Shown here: positions 40,784-49,023 of the stretch, piece by piece | Position numbering within the stretch: position 1 is the stretch's first letter | How the letters are laid out: every line of letters begins with the position of its first letter | Source of the DNA: Actinoplanes missouriensis 431 | GTDB lineage: Bacteria > Actinomycetota > Actinomycetes > Mycobacteriales > Micromonosporaceae | NCBI RefSeq assembly: GCF_000284295.1 | Contig: NC_017093.1 | Location: 3,596,001 to 3,660,000, forward strand | Length of the DNA stretch: 64,000 nt | Reading direction: 5' to 3' | Translations under genes and position numbers: made by a program | Notes under the pieces: model-generated | Told to the model about the DNA's origin: nothing | Database searches by the model: none | The model's input: the letters and a program-made list of their open reading frames with translations, nothing else

Positions 40784-41968
40784 TCACGTCAGGTGGCGCC
40801 GCCACTGGAGCATCGCGGCGGTGGCGTCGTCGCGGAGCTCGCCCTCCTCGTACGAGACGATGGTTTGAATGAGGCGGCGCATCGTCTCCGGGGCCGGTGC
40901 CCCGGAACGGAGCGTGTCCAGCAGGAACTCACCGAGCCGTTCGACGCCGAAGAGCGCGCCCGAAGCGTCACGGGCCTCGGTGATGCCGTCGGTGTAGAGG
41001 ACCAGCGCGTCGCCGGGCTCGAGTTGCACCTCGACCACCTGCGGGCGCCGGCGCAGCATGTGGCCGAGGCCGAGCGGCAGCATGTTCGGCGTGGGCAGTG
41101 ACGGCAGGGCCCGGCCGTCGCGCAGGAACAGCTCGGCGGGGTGACCGGCGCTGATCCGCCGGTACCGCCCGGTGGACATCTCCAGCTCGGCGAGGAGCGC
41201 GGTGACGAAGAGGCCCGGGTACTGCGCGCGGATCCACTTGTCGATCGACCGGCAGGTGTCCGGCAGGGAGAGCCCGGAGCGGCGGGCGTTACGGTACGTG
41301 TTGAGCGTCAGCGTGGTGAGCGCGCTGGCGCTGATGCCGTGGCCGACCGTGTCGAAGAGCGCCACGTGCAGCACGTCACCGTTGGCCGCGTAGTCGAACG
41401 CGTCGCCGCCGACCTCGTAGCAGGGTTCGAGCACGGCCGCGACCATGGTGCCGTCGACGGAGAAGGTCAGCGGCGGCAGCTGGTTCCAGATGATCTCCGC
41501 GGCGAGCTGCATGGGCAGCCGCCGCCGGGTGTGCTCGACCGCGTCGCCGTAGAACCGGCGGCTCGCGATCAGCTCGGCGATCAGGGCGGCGATCACCTCC
41601 AGGTCGTGCCGGGCCGCCTCCGACGGGTACGCCTTGAGCCGGAACTCCAGTACGCCGAGGCGCTCCGAGCCGTGCAGCAGCGGCAACCAGAGCAGCCCGC
41701 CGTCGTCGTCCCACTGGTGCTCGGCGGTGGTGAACGCCCGCCCGGCCCGGGTGCCCTCGACGGCCCGCGCGACGGCGGCGTCCACACTGGTTCCGCGCAG
41801 CGGGTGCAGCGCCAGCTGCCCGTAGTCGACGAGCAGGACGACGGCGGTCTCCGCGTCGAGCAGGGGTGCGGCTTCAGCGAGCACCGCGGGCAGGTCCTCG
41901 GCCCGGCCGCGGTGCCGCAGATCCATGAGCCGGCGAACGGCTTCCATCGACGCGAGCATTGCACCCAT
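40784..41968 (-). CDS. GAF-type sensor fused to PP2C/SpoIIE phosphatase
   Basis: 394 aa. Residues 10-165 look like a GAF sensor (L-L-W-L-P-L-L-H-G-S-E-R-L-G-V-L-E-F). The C-terminal 220 residues are a PP2C/SpoIIE Ser/Thr phosphatase: V-G-G-D-A-F-D-Y (metal Asp), L-F-D-T-V-G-H-G-I-S-A (metal Asp), L-Y-T-D-G-I-T-E-A-R and R-D-D-A-T-A. These enzymes dephosphorylate anti-anti-sigma factors in partner switching. The start at 41968 (M-G-A-M-L-A-S) is preferred; an earlier one at 41998 is possible. The stop lies 5 bp from the convergent SUKH gene. Confidence 0.9.
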   Translation of the reverse strand: MGAMLASMEAVRRLMDLRHRGRAEDLPAVLAEAAPLLDAETAVVLLVDYGQLALHPLRGTSVDAAVARAVEGTRAGRAFTTAEHQWDDDGGLLWLPLLHGSERLGVLEFRLKAYPSEAARHDLEVIAALIAELIASRRFYGDAVEHTRRRLPMQLAAEIIWNQLPPLTFSVDGTMVAAVLEPCYEVGGDAFDYAANGDVLHVALFDTVGHGISASALTTLTLNTYRNARRSGLSLPDTCRSIDKWIRAQYPGLFVTALLAELEMSTGRYRRISAGHPAELFLRDGRALPSLPTPNMLPLGLGHMLRRRPQVVEVQLEPGDALVLYTDGITEARDASGALFGVERLGEFLLDTLRSGAPAPETMRRLIQTIVSYEEGELRDDATAAMLQWRRHLT

Positions 41969-42034
41969 CTTCCAACCACGGGGCCGATCACGCAGCACCG
42001 GGATGGCCGGTGTCGGGTTCCCGCCGCGTGACCC

Positions 42035-42118
42035 GGGTGACGGCGGTCGAAGCGGCGCGGGTGACGGCGGTCGAAGCCGCGCGGGTGACGGCGGTCGAGT
42101 GGCCCGGGTAACGGCGGT
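42035..42118 (+). repeat. 24-bp tandem repeat (about 3.5 copies)
   Basis: Units beginning GGGTGACGGCGGTCGA at 42035, 42059 and 42083, and a shorter diverged one at 42106, fill the space between the phosphatase gene and the CofH-like gene. Confidence 0.8.
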
Positions 42119-42162
42119 AACACGAACACCGTTCGCCGCGCACCGGCTTGTAGGCTTTCCCG

Positions 42163-43188
42163 GTGACGATCATCGGTGATTCCGGCCGGCAGATCGGCCC
42201 CCTGACCGACGCCGAGGCCGTGGAACTGCTCGGCGCCGACGGCGCCGACCTGGAGGATCTCTGTGCCCGGGCGGACGCCCTGCGGCGTGACCTCGTCGGC
42301 GACACCCTGACCTTCGTGGTGAACCGCAACCTCGACACCGAGCGCGTCGGCGCGGGCACCGACGAGTCCCGGGAGCGGGTGCGGGCGCTGGTGGCCGAGG
42401 CGGCCGGTCTCGGCGCGACCGAGATCTGCATGCAGGGCCCGTTGCCCGCCGGCGCGCCGCGGGACGGGTACCTCGACCTGATCCGCACGATCACCGGCGC
42501 CGCGCCCGGGATCCACCTGCACGCGTTCCGTCCCGCCGAGGTCGCCGACGCGGCGGCCCGGCTCGGCGTCACCCCGCGGGAGTTCCTGCGGCGTGCGCGG
42601 GACGCCGGGCTCGGCTCGGTGCCCGGGACGGGTGCGAAGATCCTGGACGACGACGTGCGTACCCGATGGGCCGGAGGTCCTGATCTTCCGGTCTCCGACT
42701 GGGTCGACCTGATCACCACCGCGCACGAGGTCGGGCTGACCTCCACCGCGACGATGGTTTTCGGACATGACGAGACGCCCGCCCAACAGGTCGCACACCT
42801 GCGGCTGCTCGCCGGCATCGCGGAGCGCACCGGCGGTTTCACCGAGTTCATCGCGATGCCGTTCACGCCACCGCCAGGCGCGGCGGCACCGGCTCACACC
42901 CGGCCCACGGTACGGGAGATGCGCGCCGTGATCGCCGTGGCCCGGATCATGCTGGCCGGCCGGATCAACCATCTCCAGGCGCCGTGGCCGAAGGTCGGCG
43001 CCCGTGACGCGATCACGCTGCTGCGCGGCGGGGCGGACGACCTCGGCGGGCTGCTGCTCGACGGCGAGCTCGACCCGTCCGCCGGGCAGGAGCAGGGGCT
43101 GTCGCTGACCCGCGCCGACGTCGACAAGATCGCCGCTGAGCTGGGGCGGCCGGCACGCCAGCGGACCACGCGATACGGCCTGGCATGA
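42163..43188 (+). CDS. CofH/FbiC-like protein lacking the radical-SAM cysteine motif
   Basis: 341 aa. It follows the FO synthase CofH half (C-terminal FbiC) along most of its length: F-V-V-N-R-N-L, G-A-T-E-I-C-M-Q-G, G-L-G-S-V-P-G-T-G-A-K-I-L-D-D-D-V-R, T-T-A-H-E-V-G-L-T-S-T-A-T-M, R-T-G-G-F-T-E-F-I and G-R-P-A-R-Q-R-T-T. In CofH the C-x3-C-x2-C motif that holds the 4Fe-4S cluster follows N-R-N-I; here that stretch of about 20 residues is missing. It therefore should not do radical SAM chemistry. TAGGCT lies 6 nt before the GTG. It overlaps the monooxygenase gene by 4 nt. Confidence 0.8.
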   Translation: MTIIGDSGRQIGPLTDAEAVELLGADGADLEDLCARADALRRDLVGDTLTFVVNRNLDTERVGAGTDESRERVRALVAEAAGLGATEICMQGPLPAGAPRDGYLDLIRTITGAAPGIHLHAFRPAEVADAAARLGVTPREFLRRARDAGLGSVPGTGAKILDDDVRTRWAGGPDLPVSDWVDLITTAHEVGLTSTATMVFGHDETPAQQVAHLRLLAGIAERTGGFTEFIAMPFTPPPGAAAPAHTRPTVREMRAVIAVARIMLAGRINHLQAPWPKVGARDAITLLRGGADDLGGLLLDGELDPSAGQEQGLSLTRADVDKIAAELGRPARQRTTRYGLA

Positions 43189-44642
43189 CCGAAACGGTCG
43201 AGGTGGCGGATCCCGTCGAGGTGGACGTGGTCGTGGTCGGCGCGGGACTCGCCGGGATCGGCGCGGCCATCGAGCTCGCCGCCCGCGACGAGACGTTCGT
43301 GGTGCTGGAACGCGCCGCGGACGTCGGCGGGACGTGGCGGGACAACACGTACCCCGGGGTGGCCTGCGACGTGCCGTCCCACCTGTACGCCTTCGCCCAC
43401 TCCCCGAATCCGGGCTGGTCACGGACGTTCGCGCCGGGCCACGAGATCCACACGTACCTGCGCGGGCTCGCCGCCCGGCCGGGGGTGGCGCCGCACCTGC
43501 GACTCGGTCACGAGGTGACAGCGGCGGTCTGGGACTCGTCCGCCGACCGCTGGGACGTCACCACGAACCGGGGGCGGTTCCGCAGCCGGGTGCTGGTGCT
43601 GGCGGCCGGGCGGCTCACCGAACCCCGGATCCCGGGCGTTCCCGGACTCGACGGCTTCGACGGGCCGGTCTTCCACTCCGCGCGCTGGGATCATGACGCG
43701 AAACTCGACGGGGCGCGCGTCGGCGTCGTCGGCACGGGCGCCTCGGCCGTCCAGATCGTCCCCGAACTGGCCGGCCGGGTGGAGCACCTGACCGTTTTCG
43801 CGCGCAGTAACCCGTACATCATCCCCCGCAACGACCAGGCACAGGCCGCCGCCGAGCCGGCGGAGATCTCCCGGGTACGCGAAGAGGTGTTCGCGGGCAT
43901 GGAACAGGGCATCGCCGCCCGCCGCCGGGAGCGGGCCGCCCTGGACGAGCTGCGGTCCCGGGCGCTCGGGCACCTCGCCGCGCAGGTCCCGGACCCCGTG
44001 CTGCGCGCCCGGCTCACCCCGGACTACGAGGTCGGCTGCAAGCGGGTGCTGCTCTCCGACACGTTCTACCCCGCGATGAACCGCGCCGACGTCACGCTGG
44101 CCGGCGCGTTGCAGCGTCTCGACGGGCGCACCGCGATCGCCGCCGACGGCCGGTGCGCCGACCTCGACGTGCTCGTGCTCGCCACCGGCTTCCACGCGAC
44201 CCGGCAGCCGTACGCGGAGCGGATCACCGGCCGTGGGGGAGTGCTGCTCGCCCGGGCGTGGGAGCGCGGCATGGTGTCGCACGCGTCGACGGTGGTGCAC
44301 GGCTTCCCGAACATGTTCGTGCTGGACGGCCCGAACGCGGCCCTCGGCCACAACTCGGCCGTGCACGTCATCGAGAGCCAGCTCTCCTATCTGACCGGCG
44401 CCCTCGATCATCTGGCCGGGCACGGCGGTGTGCTGGAGGTGACGTCGCGGGCGCAGGACCAGTACACCCGGGACATCGACACGATGGCGGAGCGGACGGT
44501 GTGGCTGCGCGGCGGTTGCACCAGCTGGTACGTGGACGCGCGCAGCGGCCGGCTGACACTGCTGTGGCCGAGCACCGCCACCGCGTTCCGGGAACGGAAC
44601 GGGCGTTTCGACCCGGCGCCGTTCGTTGCCGCCGATTCGTAG
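43185..44642 (+). CDS. FAD-dependent Baeyer-Villiger-type monooxygenase
   Basis: 485 aa. FAD site G-A-G-L-A-G-I-G-A-A-I-E-L near the N-terminus, NADPH site G-T-G-A-S-A-V-Q-I-V-P-E near residue 180, and between them the fingerprint F-D-G-P-V-F-H-S-A-R-W-D (FxGxxxHxxxW with D), typical of type I Baeyer-Villiger monooxygenases. It would insert oxygen beside a ketone or oxidise a heteroatom. It is translationally coupled to the CofH-like gene, so the two may work on one pathway. Confidence 0.9.
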   Translation: MTETVEVADPVEVDVVVVGAGLAGIGAAIELAARDETFVVLERAADVGGTWRDNTYPGVACDVPSHLYAFAHSPNPGWSRTFAPGHEIHTYLRGLAARPGVAPHLRLGHEVTAAVWDSSADRWDVTTNRGRFRSRVLVLAAGRLTEPRIPGVPGLDGFDGPVFHSARWDHDAKLDGARVGVVGTGASAVQIVPELAGRVEHLTVFARSNPYIIPRNDQAQAAAEPAEISRVREEVFAGMEQGIAARRRERAALDELRSRALGHLAAQVPDPVLRARLTPDYEVGCKRVLLSDTFYPAMNRADVTLAGALQRLDGRTAIAADGRCADLDVLVLATGFHATRQPYAERITGRGGVLLARAWERGMVSHASTVVHGFPNMFVLDGPNAALGHNSAVHVIESQLSYLTGALDHLAGHGGVLEVTSRAQDQYTRDIDTMAERTVWLRGGCTSWYVDARSGRLTLLWPSTATAFRERNGRFDPAPFVAADS

Positions 44643-44651
44643 AGTCGGATC

Positions 44652-45248
44652 ATGGCGATTCGTGCGGTGGTCTTCGATGTCGGAGGAGTGCTGGCGCTGG
44701 TCGAGCCGATGGACTTCGACAGGCGCTGGGAGGCGGAACTCGGCCTGGGCGCCGGGACGATCAGCAGGGTCATGGCGGACGTGTGGGACGCCGGGGCGAT
44801 CGGCCGGGTGACCGAGGCCGAGGTGCACCGGGTCATGGGCGAGCGGCTGGGCCTCGACGACGCCCGGGTCGGCGCGATGATGGACGACATGTGGCGGCAG
44901 TACCTCGGCGTCGCCAACACCGAGCTGATCGAGTACGTCCGGGGGCTGCGGCCGGCGTACCGGACCGGGATCCTGAGCAACAGTTTCGTCGGGGCGCGCG
45001 AGCGGGAGGGGTTCGGCGACCTGGTGGACGAGCTGATCTACTCCCATGAGGTCGGGATGAACAAGCCGGATCCGGCGTTGTGGGAGCTGGCGTGCCGGCG
45101 GCTGGCGGTGGCGCCGGGCGAGATGGTCTTCGTGGACAACGCGCCGGGGCTGGTGGAGAGCGCGACCGGGTTCGGGATCCGGGGCGTGCTGTTCACGGAC
45201 ACCCGGCAGGTGATCGCCGACATCGAGGCCCTGCTGCGTCACGGGTGA
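44652..45248 (+). CDS. HAD-superfamily hydrolase
   Basis: 198 aa. Motif I is F-D-V-G-G-V-L (the nucleophile Asp kept; the second Asp is replaced by Gly, as in some epoxide-hydrolase-like HAD members). Motif II is I-L-S-N-S-F, motif III K-P-D-P-A-L-W and motif IV F-V-D-N-A-P-G. A phosphatase or dehalogenase-like role is possible. TAGAGT lies 6 nt before the ATG, so it may have its own leaderless transcript despite following the monooxygenase by 9 bp. Confidence 0.88.
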   Translation: MAIRAVVFDVGGVLALVEPMDFDRRWEAELGLGAGTISRVMADVWDAGAIGRVTEAEVHRVMGERLGLDDARVGAMMDDMWRQYLGVANTELIEYVRGLRPAYRTGILSNSFVGAREREGFGDLVDELIYSHEVGMNKPDPALWELACRRLAVAPGEMVFVDNAPGLVESATGFGIRGVLFTDTRQVIADIEALLRHG

Positions 45249-45262
45249 CGCGGTCCCTTTTT

Positions 45263-45405
45263 GGATCTTGGAAACGCGGATGCCGGCTGGCGCTCGGCGC
45301 GGACAAAACGGGCGCGCGACAGCACTGAGCACCAGCCGGGCGACACGAGCTGGCCACCAGTGCTGTCGGCAGCTCCGGGGACAGCACCACAAGCCGGCCC
45401 GGCCA
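45263..45405 (-). repeat. Dispersed repeat family, copy B (inverted)
   Basis: The reverse complement matches copy A over AGTGCTGT(C/T)GCGCGCCC, TTTGTCCGCGC and GCGTTTCCAAGATC, and matches copy C in its outer part. It contains an 11-bp inverted repeat (GGCTGGTGCTC with GAGCGCCAGCC). It lies between convergent genes. Confidence 0.8.
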
Positions 45406-45462
45406 CCATGAGGGAGTCACGCTGCCATCGTGCCTGAACCGAGTCCCGGCCGTGTCGCCACG

Positions 45463-46692
45463 TCAGCCTCCGGGCGGTGGGGTGACGGGGGCTCCGGTCA
45501 CCGCGGCGGCCTCCTGGAGGCAGATGTCGAGCAGCGGTGCGCCGTCGGTGTTGGTGAGGATCACGCCTGTCGAGCCGGTGTCCGGGTAGATGGTCCAGTT
45601 CGCGCCGACGCCCGGGCCTCCGCCGCCCCGGCCGATCATCCACTGGCCGTTGGTGATGCTGATCGGCATCGTGTAGGCGGCGAACGAGGTGGGGTCGGGG
45701 CCGGGGAGTTTGGCGCCGGCGAACAGGTCGGCGTACGGCCGGGACAGCAGCGTGCCGTCGTTCAGCGCCTCAGCGAACCGGATCAGGTCCGGCGCGGTGG
45801 CGAAGCCGTCCCCCGAGGCGTGGCCGATGAAGGCGCGACCCGGATTGCGGCCCGGGGTGTTCGGGTCGGAGCTGCCCCGGTCCAGGTGGCGGACCGCGTC
45901 GATCAGGCTGCGATCGGCCTGCCGCATGTACGGGTGGGCGATGTGCTCGTCGGTGAGCCACTGGTCGCGCGTGTAGTACGCCGAGCCGGTCATGCCCGAG
46001 CGCCGGAAGACGTGCTCGTGCACGTAGTCCCAGAATGTCCCGCCGGACACCGTCTCGACGATCTGCGCGGCGATCGCCAGGCCGGCCCCGCCGCCGGGCC
46101 GGTGGCCGTTGGAGCCGGCGCCGGGGACTCCCACGAGCGTGGCCTGCCGTACCCAATGATCGATGTTCCGGCGCACCTCGGACCGGCTGTGGAAGACGCG
46201 CTGCCAGTCCGGCATCGGCGCGTCCAGCCCGGACGTGCCGGTGAGCAGGTGGTGGAGGGTCACCACGTCGGCGATCTCCGGTGGGAAGCCTGTCAGGTGC
46301 GCGCTCACCGGGTCGGAGAGCGCCAGCTCGCCCCGCTGCGCCAGCTGCAGGACGGCCACCGCCAGGAACGGCTGGCTCGCCGAGGACAGGTTGAAGGCGG
46401 TGCCCTCGTGGTTGCGGATCCGCCGTTCCCGGTCGGCCATGCCGTAGGCACGGGACAGCACCGTGCGGCCCCGGTGCGCGAGCATCGCCACGCCCGAGAA
46501 GGCGCCCTCGGCGGCCAACCGTGCCAGATAGCGGTCGTAGGCCCCGCCGGGACGGGTGTCGCGGGGGAGAGAGGCGGCCCGGGCCGGGCCGGCGCCCGCA
46601 CCGGCGCCCGCGAGTGGCGCGGCGACCGCGGCGAGCCCGCCCCAGGCGACGAGCCGGCGACGGGCGATACCGCGTACTGAATCGAAGGTCAT
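45463..46692 (-). CDS. Tat-exported beta-lactamase-fold protein with altered active site
   Basis: 409 aa. The N-terminus is a Tat-like signal (A-R-R-R-L-V-A-W then a hydrophobic Ala/Val core). The rest matches class C beta-lactamase/serine hydrolases: L-L-T-G-T-S-G-L-D, L-Q-L-A-Q-R-G-E-L-A-L-S-D-P-V, I-V-E-T-V-S-G-G-T-F, I-L-T-N-T-D. The catalytic motifs are changed: S-x-x-K reads S-A-S-Q, the Y-x-N position reads G-G-G, and the later H/K-x-G reads R-G-G. It probably does not hydrolyse lactams and may be a binding protein. The start is at 46692. Confidence 0.82.
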   Translation of the reverse strand: MTFDSVRGIARRRLVAWGGLAAVAAPLAGAGAGAGPARAASLPRDTRPGGAYDRYLARLAAEGAFSGVAMLAHRGRTVLSRAYGMADRERRIRNHEGTAFNLSSASQPFLAVAVLQLAQRGELALSDPVSAHLTGFPPEIADVVTLHHLLTGTSGLDAPMPDWQRVFHSRSEVRRNIDHWVRQATLVGVPGAGSNGHRPGGGAGLAIAAQIVETVSGGTFWDYVHEHVFRRSGMTGSAYYTRDQWLTDEHIAHPYMRQADRSLIDAVRHLDRGSSDPNTPGRNPGRAFIGHASGDGFATAPDLIRFAEALNDGTLLSRPYADLFAGAKLPGPDPTSFAAYTMPISITNGQWMIGRGGGGPGVGANWTIYPDTGSTGVILTNTDGAPLLDICLQEAAAVTGAPVTPPPGG

Positions 46693-46756
46693 GCCTTCAT
46701 CGAAGGCGACGCGACGTTGCGGTGACGTATCCGGTTTTCGATACGCCGGCGATACG

Positions 46757-47764
46757 CTACTTCCCGGTGTCGCGGCGCATCTCCACGATCGCCCGAGTGC
46801 CGGCCGGCACGACGGTCTCCACCACCAGACCCGCCGCGGCGGCCAGGTCACCGAGCTGGGTGACGCCGCGCTCGCGGCCGTTGACGTAGCAGAGCATCCG
46901 CAGGTCGCCCTCGGTGCTCGGCTCGTCCGCGACGTCGTCCTCCATCACCAGCACCCGGCCCCGGCCGCCGGCGGCCTGCGCGCAGTTGCGCAGGATGCGG
47001 GTCGCGCCGGCGTCGTCCCAGTCGTGCAGGATGCCGGAGAGCAGGTATCCGCCGGCGCCGGGCGGGAGCTCGTCGAAGAAGCTGCCGGGCCGGGCGTCGG
47101 CGCGATCGTTCAGGCCGGCCGCGTCGATCGCGGCCCGGGCCCGCTCGGCGGGGCCGGGCAGATCGAGCACGGTGCCGCGCAGCCCGGGGTGCGCGGCGAG
47201 GATGGCGATCAGCAGGGTGCCGTCACCGCCGCCCACGTCGACGAGGTGCCCGAGCGTCCCCCACGGGTACCCGGTCGCGACGGCCGGCGCGTCGTCGCGC
47301 AGGCGGGAACCCATCAGGGCGTCGAACGAGGCGGCGCGGTCCGGGTCGGCGGCCACGTCCTCCCAGAACGGGCGGCCGTACCGGTGCGGGTAGGCGGCCT
47401 CGCCGGTGCGGACCGTGTGCAGCAGGTCGACGAAGGAGAGCTCGGCGCGGCCGATCGCGCCGGTCATGTCCAGCCAGGACCGGATGCCGCCCGGATGGTC
47501 GTCGCGCAGCTGCTCGCCGAGGTCGGTGAGCCCGTAGACACCGGGCTCGGGGCGGGTCAGCAGGCCGGCGGTGACCAGGTGGTCCAGGACGCGCCGGAGG
47601 GTGTCGGGGTGGGTTCCGGTCGCGGCGGCGAGGGACTCGGGCGTACCCGATCCGGCGGTGATGTGATCGCCGAGCCGCAGCGTCGCCGCCACCCGGACCG
47701 CCATCGGGGTGATGAGATCGGCGGCGGCCCACAGGCCGCCACCCCACGCGGTTTCCTCTGTCAT
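46757..47764 (-). CDS. SAM-dependent O-methyltransferase (acetylserotonin/CrtF-like)
   Basis: 335 aa. Residues 1-110 form the winged-helix dimerisation domain of small-molecule O-methyltransferases (A-T-L-R-L-G-D-H-I, L-R-R-V-L-D-H-L-V-T-A-G-L-L). The catalytic domain has the SAM site L-V-D-V-G-G-G-D-G-T-L, V-L-D-L-P, and I-L-H-D-W-D-D with the catalytic His, plus E-D-D near the active site. It methylates a hydroxyl of an aromatic or polyketide-type product. No biosynthetic cluster surrounds it here. Confidence 0.92.
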   Translation of the reverse strand: MTEETAWGGGLWAAADLITPMAVRVAATLRLGDHITAGSGTPESLAAATGTHPDTLRRVLDHLVTAGLLTRPEPGVYGLTDLGEQLRDDHPGGIRSWLDMTGAIGRAELSFVDLLHTVRTGEAAYPHRYGRPFWEDVAADPDRAASFDALMGSRLRDDAPAVATGYPWGTLGHLVDVGGGDGTLLIAILAAHPGLRGTVLDLPGPAERARAAIDAAGLNDRADARPGSFFDELPPGAGGYLLSGILHDWDDAGATRILRNCAQAAGGRGRVLVMEDDVADEPSTEGDLRMLCYVNGRERGVTQLGDLAAAAGLVVETVVPAGTRAIVEMRRDTGK

Positions 47765-47794
47765 TCCTCGGAGAATGGCACACGATCCGGGGTG

Positions 47795-48121
47795 CTAGGC
47801 GCAGCTGATGCAGTGGCGGGCGAACGGGCGGGCGGCCAGCCGGTCCGGCGCGATCGGGCGGCCGCAGCGTTCGCAGACGCCGTATGTCCCGGCGTCGACC
47901 CTGCGTAGCGCGTCGTCGACCTCGGCGATCCGCCGGCGGGCGGCGGCGAGCAGGGCGGTCAGCTGGGCCCGCTCGAAGCCGATCGTCGCGCCTTCCGGGT
48001 CGTGCTCGTCGTCGGCGTTGGAGTCGCGGGACGCCGCGAACAGGCTCTCCAGGTCGCGGGCCAGGGTCGCGGCCTCGGACTCGGCGCCCGCCCGCAGCAG
48101 CTCCAGCTCGTCGCGGACCAT
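47795..48121 (-). CDS. TraR/DksA-type C4 zinc-finger protein
   Basis: 108 aa. A long helical N-terminal coiled coil (E-L-E-L-L-R-A-G-A-E-S-E, A-R-R-R-I-A-E-V-D-D-A-L-R-R) is followed by the zinc finger C-E-R-C-G-R-P-I and H-C-I-S-C. DksA-like proteins enter the RNA polymerase secondary channel; actinobacterial members are diverse and their partners are less known. The tip acidic residues typical of DksA are not obvious. It is 9 bp downstream of the MarR gene, in the same direction. Confidence 0.88.
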   Translation of the reverse strand: MVRDELELLRAGAESEAATLARDLESLFAASRDSNADDEHDPEGATIGFERAQLTALLAAARRRIAEVDDALRRVDAGTYGVCERCGRPIAPDRLAARPFARHCISCA

Positions 48122-48130
48122 CCCCGCAGC

Positions 48131-48580
48131 CTAGGCCGACTCCTGCAGCGAGCGCACCATGCTCCGTAGCACCCGCAGGGCGGTCGCCCGGTCGGCCTCG
48201 GTCAGGCCGGCCAGCATCCGGACCTCCACCGACCGGACCGCGGCCGTCGCCTTCTCGAGGCTCCGCCGGCCGCGCGGGGTGAGCCGGGTGGGAAGCGCCT
48301 TGCCGACCGGGGCCTCCGCCGGCCGGGTCACGTAACCCTCCCGCTCCAGCGTCTGGAGCAGCACGTTCATCGATTGGCGGGTCACGAACGCGCCGCGGGC
48401 GAGCTCGGAGTTGGACAGGCCCGGGCGTTGCGCGAGCAGCTCGAGGCAGGAGTAGCGGGTCACGTTCATCCCGAGCGGCCGCAGCACCTCCTCCATGGCC
48501 ACGCGCAGGGCGCTGGACGCCTCCTTGAGCAGGTAGCCCAGCGAGGTCTCCAGGTCGATGCCGGCACCGTCTTGACTCAT
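48131..48580 (-). CDS. MarR-family transcriptional regulator
   Basis: 149 aa. The winged helix spans residues 40-105 (S-N-S-E-L-A-R-G-A-F-V-T-R-Q-S-M-N-V-L-L-Q-T-L-E-R-E-G-Y-V-T-R, then the wing ending R-R-S-L), between dimerisation helices. It is divergent from a VOC gene, with two perfect operators between, one of which covers its own start codon. Autorepression and control of the VOC gene are expected. Confidence 0.92.
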   Translation of the reverse strand: MSQDGAGIDLETSLGYLLKEASSALRVAMEEVLRPLGMNVTRYSCLELLAQRPGLSNSELARGAFVTRQSMNVLLQTLEREGYVTRPAEAPVGKALPTRLTPRGRRSLEKATAAVRSVEVRMLAGLTEADRATALRVLRSMVRSLQESA

Positions 48581-48595
48581 GTCAGCATTCTGACA
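48580..48595. promoter_or_regulatory. MarR operator 1
   Basis: TGTCAG-CATT-CTGACA, perfect 6-bp arms. It overlaps the first base of the MarR start codon. Confidence 0.8.
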
Positions 48596-48607
48596 TACCT
48601 TGGTGCG

Positions 48608-48623
48608 TGTCAGAATACTGACA
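48608..48623. promoter_or_regulatory. MarR operator 2
   Basis: TGTCAG-AATA-CTGACA, the same arms as operator 1, 28 bp further on. It lies 20 bp before the VOC start codon, which has an AAGGAG ribosome site at 48631-48636. Confidence 0.8.
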
Positions 48624-48642
48624 CGAAGAGAAGGAGTTCGTC

Positions 48643-49011
48643 ATGCCCGTCACCGGTCCCGACTTCATTTCCCTGCAGGCGCGCGACATCGACGCTTCGC
48701 AGGCGTTCTACGAGCGTTACCTCGGGCTCGTCCGCTCACCGGCCGGTCCGCCGCACGCCGTCGTCTTCGACACGAAGCCCATCGCGTTCGCGCTCCGCAC
48801 GGTCGTCCCCGGCACCGATCTCGACGCGGTCGCCCGGCCCGGCATCGGCGCCGCGATCTGGCTGCACGCCACGGACGTCCAGGACATCCACGACGCGCTC
48901 GCCGCCGACGGGCACACCATCGTCTCCGCGCCGATCGACGGCCCGTTCGGGCGGACGTTCACCTTCGCCGACCCGGACGGTTACCAGGTCACGCTCCACG
49001 ACCGGGTGTGA
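48643..49011 (+). CDS. VOC-family (glyoxalase-like) protein
   Basis: 122 aa. Pattern D-F-I-S-L-Q-A-R-D-I-D-A-S-Q-A-F-Y-E-R-Y-L-G-L, then I-W-L-H-A-T-D-V-Q-D-I-H-D-A-L and F-T-F-A-D-P-D-G-Y-Q-V-T-L-H. It is a small metalloenzyme or drug-binding fold (glyoxalase, dioxygenase or sequestration type). Control by the divergent MarR regulator suggests it detoxifies or binds the compound sensed by that regulator. Confidence 0.9.
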   Translation: MPVTGPDFISLQARDIDASQAFYERYLGLVRSPAGPPHAVVFDTKPIAFALRTVVPGTDLDAVARPGIGAAIWLHATDVQDIHDALAADGHTIVSAPIDGPFGRTFTFADPDGYQVTLHDRV

Positions 49012-49023
49012 GCGCGGCCCGTG

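Noticed and set aside
42151..42162. CofH-like gene read as a true FO synthase subunit (fbiC/cofH)
   Set aside because: The cysteine triplet needed for the Fe-S cluster is missing, so a gene symbol was not given.
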